From Babylonia areolata (Eukaryota > Mollusca > Gastropoda > Neogastropoda > Buccinidae), in contig NC_134899.1 of assembly GCF_041734735.1 (NCBI RefSeq), forward strand, positions 128,501-192,500: DNA of 64,000 bases. The letters run 5' to 3'. Of this stretch, positions 58,301 to 64,000 are shown piece by piece. The notes beneath the pieces were generated by a model. That model did no database searches. It had not been told where the DNA came from and saw nothing but the letters and a program-made list of their open reading frames with translations. How positions within the stretch are numbered: position 1 is the stretch's first letter; every line of letters starts with the position of its first letter. A program made the position numbers and the translations under genes.

Positions 58301-59140
58301 TATGGTACCGTCTTGGTGTGTGATTCCTGTTACTGTTGTGGTGTATGTAACATCGTGATGTATGGTACCGTCTTGGTGTGTGATTCCTGTTACTGTTGTG
58401 GTATATGTAACATCGTGATGTATGGTACCGTCTTGGTGTGTGATTCCTGTTACTGTTGTGGTGTATGTAACATCGTGATGTATGGTACCGTCTTGGTGTG
58501 TGATTCTTGTTACTGTTGTGGTGTATGTAACATCGTGATGTATGGTACCGTCTTGGTGTGTGATTCTTGTTACTGTTGTGGTGTATGTAACATCGTGATG
58601 TATGGTACCGTCTTGGTGTGTGATTCTTGTTACTGTTGTGGTGTATGTAACATCGTGATGTATGGTACCGTCTTGGTGTGTGATTCTTGTTACTGTTGTG
58701 GTATATGTAACATCGTGATGTATGGTACCGTCTTGGTGTGTGATTCTTGTTACTGTTGTGGTATATGTAACATCGTGATGTATGGTACCGTCTTGGTGTG
58801 TGATTCTTGTTACTGTTGTGGTGTATGTAACATCGTGATGTATGGTACCGTCTTGGTGTGTGATTCTTGTTACTGTTGTGGTGTATGTAACATCGTGATG
58901 TATGGTACCGTCTTGGTGTGTGATTCTTGTTACTGTTGTGGTGTATGTAACATCGTGATGTATGGTACCGTCTTGGTGTGTGATTCTTGTTACTGTTGTG
59001 GTGTATGTAACATCGTGATGTATGGTACCGTCTTGGTGTGTGATTCTTGTTACTGTTGTGGTATATGTAACATCGTGATGTATGGTACCGTCTTGGTGTG
59101 TGATTCTTGTTACTGTTGTGGTGTATGTAACATCGTGATT
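58299..59140 (+). repeat. 60-bp minisatellite, very uniform
   Basis: Fourteen units of exactly 60 bp: gtatggtaccgtcttggtgt, gtgattcttgttactgttgt, ggtgtatgtaacatcgtgat. Only two positions vary (attcct/attctt and gtgtat/gtatat). The unit gives 20 codons without stop, and four or more frames remain open, which does not indicate a gene. It seems to be the youngest array in the window. Confidence 0.96.
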
Positions 59141-60255
59141 TATGCAACCATTGGGAGGCATGTTCATGTTGTAGTGTTTGTTACTGTTGTGATGTATATT
59201 ACTTGTTAATGTTGTGATGTATATTACTTCTTCCTGTTGTATATGTTACTGTTGTGATGTGTATTATGTGTTACTGTTGTTGTATATGTTTCTGTTGTGA
59301 TGTGTATTTGTGTATTGTGTGTTACTGTTGTTGTATGTGTTACTGTTGTGATGTGTATTATGTGTTACTGTTGTATATGTTACTGTTGTGATGTGTATTA
59401 TATGTTACTGTTGTTGTATATGTTACTGTTGTGATGTGTATTATGTGTTACTGTTGTTGTATATGTTACTGTTGTGATGTGTATCATGTGTTACTGTTGT
59501 TGTATATGTTACTGTTGTGATATGTATTATGTGTTACTGTTGTTGTATATGTTACTGTTTTGATGTGTATTATGTGTTACTGTTGTTGTATATGTTACTT
59601 TCTGATGTGTATTATGTGTTACTGTTGTTGTATATGTTACTGTTGTGATGTGTATTACTTGCTGCTGATGTTGTGTGTGTTACTGTTGTTAATGTTGTTG
59701 TATATGTCATAGTTGTGATGTGTATTACCTGTTACTGTTGTTGTGTATGTTACTGTTGTGATGTATATTGTATGTTACTGTTGTGTATGTTACTGTTGTG
59801 GTGTATGTTACTGTTGTGATGTATATTCCTTGTTACTGTTGTTGTGTATGTTACTGTTGTGATGTATATTCCTTGTTACTGTTGTTGTATATGTTACTGC
59901 TGTGATGTTTATTACCTGTTACTGTTGTTGTATATGTTACTGTTGTGATGTATATTACTTGCTACTGTTGTTGTGTATGCTACTGTTGTGATGTGTACTA
60001 CTTGTTATTGTTGTTGTGTATGTTATTGTTGTGATGTGTACTACTTGTTACTGTTGTTGTGTGTGTTACTGCTGTGACTTATACAACTTCTTACTGTTGT
60101 TGTGTATATTACTGTTGTGATGTATATTCCTTGTTAATGTTGTTGTGTATGTTACTGTTGTGTTACTGTTGTAATGAATGTTACTGTTGTGTTACTGTTG
60201 TGATGAATGTTACTGTTGTAATGAATGTTACTGTGGTGTTTTTTGTAATGTGTTT
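59141..60255 (+). repeat. ~42-bp TGTTACTGTTGTTGTATATG minisatellite
   Basis: About 25 imperfect units of tgttactgttgtgatgtgta and ttatgtgttactgttgttgt, more diverged toward the exon G side. It is related to the two preceding arrays by the tgttactgttgt core. Confidence 0.92.
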
Positions 60256-61008
60256 TTGCTGCAGTTTAATTGATGTCATTTGCTACCTACTTATTCACAC
60301 CGCTCATAATTGCCTGGGGAAATGTTATAAAATACACTCGTGGTATGTGTCACGTGGTTTTAATTTGATGGTCGCTACTTGGTGTTACTGTTTTGATGAT
60401 TGATTGGGTTTATAGCTGTTCATTACTTATTGCAGTACTAATAGATGCTTGGTTTCGTTTATTTATGTTATTAGGATTTATTCAAAAAGGAAACATAATT
60501 ACGACTTGAAGTGTGTCAAGCTACGTTTCTTTCCATTTTTCTTCTTTTTTGTGATATAAAGAAATGAGGAGTAGGGCAATCCACTTGAATTTATTTTGTT
60601 GCAGAAAATGATACATGCCTAATTCTGTAGATTGTCTAGGGGAAGGGGGGTTTCTGTGCTCCTTACGAGCGTCGGTCGTTAAAACCGTTATTGGATTTGG
60701 CAATCTGAGCTGTGGGAAATGAGATGTGCAAGGCTTTGATAGAAACAAGGTAATGTGGATTTCTGAAACAATGTATTTGTCGCTTTCTGATTTGCATTTA
60801 TATTTTTTTTTATCCAATTTTCGACATGATCCCTTAGACCAAACTGTGATGTAAAACTTAGTCGCTAGAACTATATTGTGGATTCACCATACGATATATA
60901 TTTATGTATGTATTTTCACATACACACACTTGTGGTCCTTCAAAGACAAAGTGTGCACAGCTGTAGGTTTAAGCGACTAAGCTGAGTTTGTATCCCACCC
61001 CCACACAG
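60256..61008. other. Unique intron sequence before exon G
   Basis: About 750 bp of non-repetitive DNA. No protein or RNA gene is recognised on either strand; a 98-codon minus frame at 60521-60817 is lysine-rich and unlike any family I know. A normal pyrimidine-rich acceptor (tatcccacccccacacag) ends it, unlike several other introns here. Confidence 0.6.
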
Positions 61009-61108
61009 GGTGGGATGTATGTCTTTCAGTTGTTCGACTACTACTCTGCTGGCCGAATAGTTCTTGTTGTGGCTTTCTTCGAGTGCCTCACGGTGGCTTA
61101 TGTGTACG
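61009..61108 (+). CDS. SLC6A8-like: SLC6A8-like transporter, exon G (TM10)
   Basis: 100 nt: [33 protein letters not shown] and one base of Gly. This is TM10; the Asp of F-D-Y-Y forms the extracellular gate in relatives. Family members read Y-Y-S-A-S-G-x-x-L-L, so this exon appears one codon shorter after S-A. Acceptor cccacacag, donor ACG/gtatgt. The next exon, which should begin with the rest of Gly and then a D-R-F-like motif, is not found before 64000. Confidence 0.93.
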
Positions 61109-61435
61109 GTATGTGTGAAGGTGGACCAAGGTGGTATTTTGACAGTGTTTGTGTTTTTTCATTGATGAGTTGTTGTTCCCCAAAGTGTTTGACCCAAATC
61201 TCCTAATATAAGCGTGACCGTTGTGGGGAAAGATGAGTGGTGGGAAGATGGAATAAACTATCATGTTTGTGCAGTTAGTTTGCTTATTAAATCAATCAAA
61301 TCAACAGGCTCGTTGTAAACACCAACATAAAAGGATCAAGCGCAACATAACAAGAGATTAAAACTAAACAAATGAGAATTTCCGTTGCTGACGACAGACT
61401 AAAACAAACCTCCCCCCCCCCCTCTCCCTCCTCTC
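61109..61435. other. Intron start, no gene
   Basis: Unique DNA after the exon G donor. A short C run lies at 61411-61420. Nothing is recognised. Confidence 0.55.
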
Positions 61436-61438
61436 CCC

Positions 61439-61755
<317 letters not shown>

Positions 61756-61960
61756 GCTTTGAAGTGTATGGACCGACATGCTCAGGTGACTTGAATACCT
61801 GATTACGGTAGTATGGAACATCACTTGGGATTATCTGATCCATGTGTCAGCACAGTTTGAAATGTCACGATGATCATAGTCATGAGAAACATCTGTCTGT
61901 GCCTCCTCTTGTGGCTGGGAAAGATGTCGCCATTGTGAAAGGAACGACTGAATCTTTAAC
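61756..61960. other. Intron spacer, no gene
   Basis: About 200 bp of unique DNA with no recognised feature. Confidence 0.5.
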
Positions 61961-61961
61961 T

Positions 61962-62690
61962 GATGTCTGATAATTATTGTGACTGGAGTGACGTCAAAAT
62001 TTGATGCCTGACTGACAGTTATTGTGACTGGAGTGATGATGGACATTTATTTTAACTGGAGTGACGTCATCTTTTACTGATGTCTGACAGTTATTGTGAC
62101 TGGAGTGATGATAGACATTTATTTTAACTGGAGTGACGTCATCTTTTACTGATGTCTGACAGTTATTGTGACTGGAGTGATGATGGACATTTATTTTAAC
62201 TGGAGTGACGTCATCTTTTACTGATGTCTGACAGTTATTGTGACTGGAGTGATGATAGACATTTATTTTAACTGGAGTGACGTCATCTTTTACTGATGTC
62301 TGACAGTTATTGTGACTGGAGTGATGATAGACATTTATTTTAACTGGAGTGACGTCATCTTTTACTGATGTCTGACAGTTATTGTGACTGGAGTGATGAT
62401 AGACATTTATTTTAACTGGAGTGACGTCATCTTTTACTGATGTCTGACAGTTATTGTGACTGGAGTGATGATAGACATTTATTTTAACTGGAGTGACGTC
62501 ATCTTTTACTGATGTCTGACAGTTATTGTGACTGGAGTGATGATAGACATTTATTTTAACTGGAGTGACGTCATCTTTTACTGATGTCTGACAGTTATTG
62601 TGACTGGAGTGACAGCACCTAAACTGATGTTTGACTGGAGTGACGGCATCTTTAACTGATGTCTGACAGTTATTGTGACTGGAGTGATGT
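61962..62690 (+). repeat. 72-bp minisatellite with a TGACGTCA palindrome in each unit
   Basis: Eight regular 72-bp units at about 62035-62610 with partial units on both sides: gatgatagacatttatttta, actggagtgacgtcatcttt, tactgatgtctgacagttat, tgtgactggagt. Only a g/a change (atggac/atagac) separates most units. Confidence 0.95.
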
Positions 62691-62997
62691 CATCTTGACG
62701 ATAATACTACGAATATAATGACGCCATCTGAACTGGTATCAGGACTATAATCCCACATTTTATGACGTCATTTGAACGGGTATCAGTACAATATTCCTAC
62801 GTATATCATGACGTCATCTGAACTGACATTAGGAGGATAAACCTGCATATATTATGTCGTCACGTGAACTGATACCAGGACGGTAATTCCACATATACCA
62901 GGACGTCATCTGAACTGATATCGGGAAGATAACCCCACTTATATTATGTCATCTGAACTGATATCCAGAGGATAATTACACATAGATTATGACGTCA
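61989..62997. promoter_or_regulatory. Cluster of 12 perfect CRE-type palindromes
   Basis: TGACGTCA, the full cAMP-response element bound by CREB/ATF proteins, begins at 61989, 62062, 62134, 62206, 62278, 62350, 62422, 62494, 62566, 62763, 62809 and 62990. Eight lie 72 bp apart in the minisatellite; the last three are in a different, more diverged repeat. Whether any is used is unknown. Confidence 0.35.
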
Positions 62998-63055
62998 TCT
63001 GAATTGATATCAGGACAATAATCCCACATATTACGTCATCTGAACGGGTATCGAC
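62691..63055 (+). repeat. Degenerate ~60-bp ACGTCATCTGAACTGATATC repeat
   Basis: About six diverged units with gacgtcatctgaactgatat, caggacgataat and cccacatatatta. It follows the 72-bp array and shares gacgtcatc with it, so one may have given rise to the other. Confidence 0.85.
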
Positions 63056-63295
63056 TTGCCTGGTCGACGTTTTGATTTCTATCGTCAGTCAAGTTTGGTT
63101 AGATACGAGGTTGAAAGTGGATGCGGAAATGAGCATCCCGGAAAAGTGTTGAATGAGCTGAGTTCCTTCAATTAGGTGGACTTCCATTGCACTGCTTTAG
63201 GGAAAGATCTTCACATGCTACGCGTTTCTCTCATGTGAAAATTAAACCATACACACAATCAGTTCATTGCCTAAATTATTAGGAATCGTGTCCTT
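63056..63295. other. Intron spacer, no gene
   Basis: Unique DNA with no recognised gene or repeat. Confidence 0.5.
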
Positions 63296-63689
63296 AATCT
63301 ATGTCCCTGTTTTTACCCCTCTACATCAATATTATCGCATCAAATGAGATCATGCATATCTTTCCCCCTCTACATTAATATTATCACATCAAATGAGATC
63401 ATACATATCTTTCTCCCTCTACATCAACATTATCACATCAAATGAGATCATTCATATCTTTCCCCCTCTACATCAACATTATCACATCAAATGAGATCAT
63501 ACATATCTTTCTCCCTCTACATCAACATTATCACATCAAATGAGATCATTCATATCTTTCCCCTTCTACATTAACATTTTCACATCAGATGAGATTATGT
63601 TTGTCTTTCCCCCAATACATTTACATTTTCACATCAAATATCTTTCTCCCTCAACATTTACATTTTCACATCAAATGAGATCATGCATG
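63296..63689 (+). repeat. ~50-bp CACATCAAATGAGATCAT minisatellite
   Basis: About seven units: cccctctacatcaacattat, cacatcaaatgagatcat, acatatctttc. The final units are diverged (tttacattttcacatcaaat). Confidence 0.9.
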
Positions 63690-64000
63690 TCTTCAGATTC
63701 GAAGACAAATATGAGTCATTCACATGACGTGTTCACTGCAGTGCGTTGAATCTTCATAAATCCGTGTTTTAGGAAGTGAGGTCGGTGTTTAGTTGTTCAC
63801 ATGGAACGACATTAGTGTCCATCCTATTCATCGCTCTTTAAAAGACTATAATTTCTCTCTCACACCCTATTTGTTTAGCGTTTATCTTTCCTGCAGTGTT
63901 AACGATGGTATCAGTCTTGTTCAGTGCTGGTTCTCCTTCCCTGTTTAGCGGCAGCGAGTACCCCAACATTCTGAAAACCGTTTAGCGGCAGCGGGTACCC
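63690..64000. mobile_element. Dispersed ~320-bp repeat, copy 2 (cut by the window end)
   Basis: Reverse-orientation match to 44857-45178: ataaatccgtgttttaggaa, cattagtgtccatcctattc and ttgtttagcgtttatctttc. The last 60 bases hold a short duplication, gtttagcggcagcgagtacc at about 63944 and gtttagcggcagcgggtacc near 63981. Confidence 0.75.

Noticed and set aside
58289-59209. 304-codon frame with 20-residue repeats (MYGTVLVCDSCYCCGVCNIV)
   Set aside because: Exact 60-bp units keep several frames open on both strands. Nothing suggests selection on one frame.

Overview
The window is animal nuclear DNA and lies inside one gene. Seven short exons with intact reading frames, GT..AG splice borders and compatible phases encode the middle of a sodium- and chloride-coupled solute carrier 6 (SLC6) transporter, from the end of extracellular loop 2 to TM10. 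They are on the + strand at 5681-5813, 23682-23816, 35479-35582, 44212-44336, 45380-45492, 50428-50565 and 61009-61108. The residues resemble the creatine/taurine/GABA branch most. The TM8 string [10 protein letters not shown] and the EL4 string VAPLW point to a creatine-transporter-like (SLC6A8-like) protein. TM1-TM3 and TM11-TM12 must lie outside the window. Only about 850 of 64,000 bases code for this protein.

The many LINE families, tRNA-derived SINEs, long microsatellites and very long minisatellite introns suggest an invertebrate. A gastropod mollusc is my best guess, based on remembered SINE-like sequences, and it is not proven.

Layout. Intron before exon A (1-5680): a ~60-bp array split by an L1/Tx1-like LINE, then a GT microsatellite running into the splice acceptor. 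Intron A-B (5814-23681): a 4.6-kb CATCATT-type array, a CR1-like LINE, an RTE-like LINE, a CR1 3' fragment, an L2/Maui-like LINE carrying a 4.2-kb insertion with inverted ends, then a 2-kb 28-bp array ending at exon B. Intron B-C (23817-35478): an R2-like LINE with a second RTE-like LINE nested in it, SINEs, four minisatellites, and a 41-bp array. Intron C-D (35583-44211): a GATGTGGGT array, a LINE scrap, a SINE, a 3-kb 18/25-bp array, a TG..CA-bounded insertion, then a 58-bp array ending at exon D. Intron D-E (44337-45379): a ~41-bp array ending at exon E. Intron E-F (45493-50427): a CR1-like LINE carrying a TTAA-flanked MITE, then a 42-bp array. Intron F-G (50566-61008): about 9.5 kb of minisatellite. 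The last intron (61109-64000): microsatellites and a 72-bp array with a CRE-like palindrome in each unit.

The most interesting signal is that several intron arrays are built from the gene's own splice junctions. The 28-bp, 58-bp and ~41-bp arrays before exons B, D and E each repeat the acceptor AG plus the first 15-38 coding bases of the exon they precede. A three-copy duplication repeats the exon B donor. The array before exon C carries a partial acceptor match and a consensus donor in each unit. The array at the window start looks like copies of the donor of the unseen upstream exon. Introns of this gene seem to have grown by tandem amplification across exon borders, leaving tens to hundreds of decoy splice sites. 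The very long open frames over these arrays are by-products of stop-poor repeats and are not annotated as genes.
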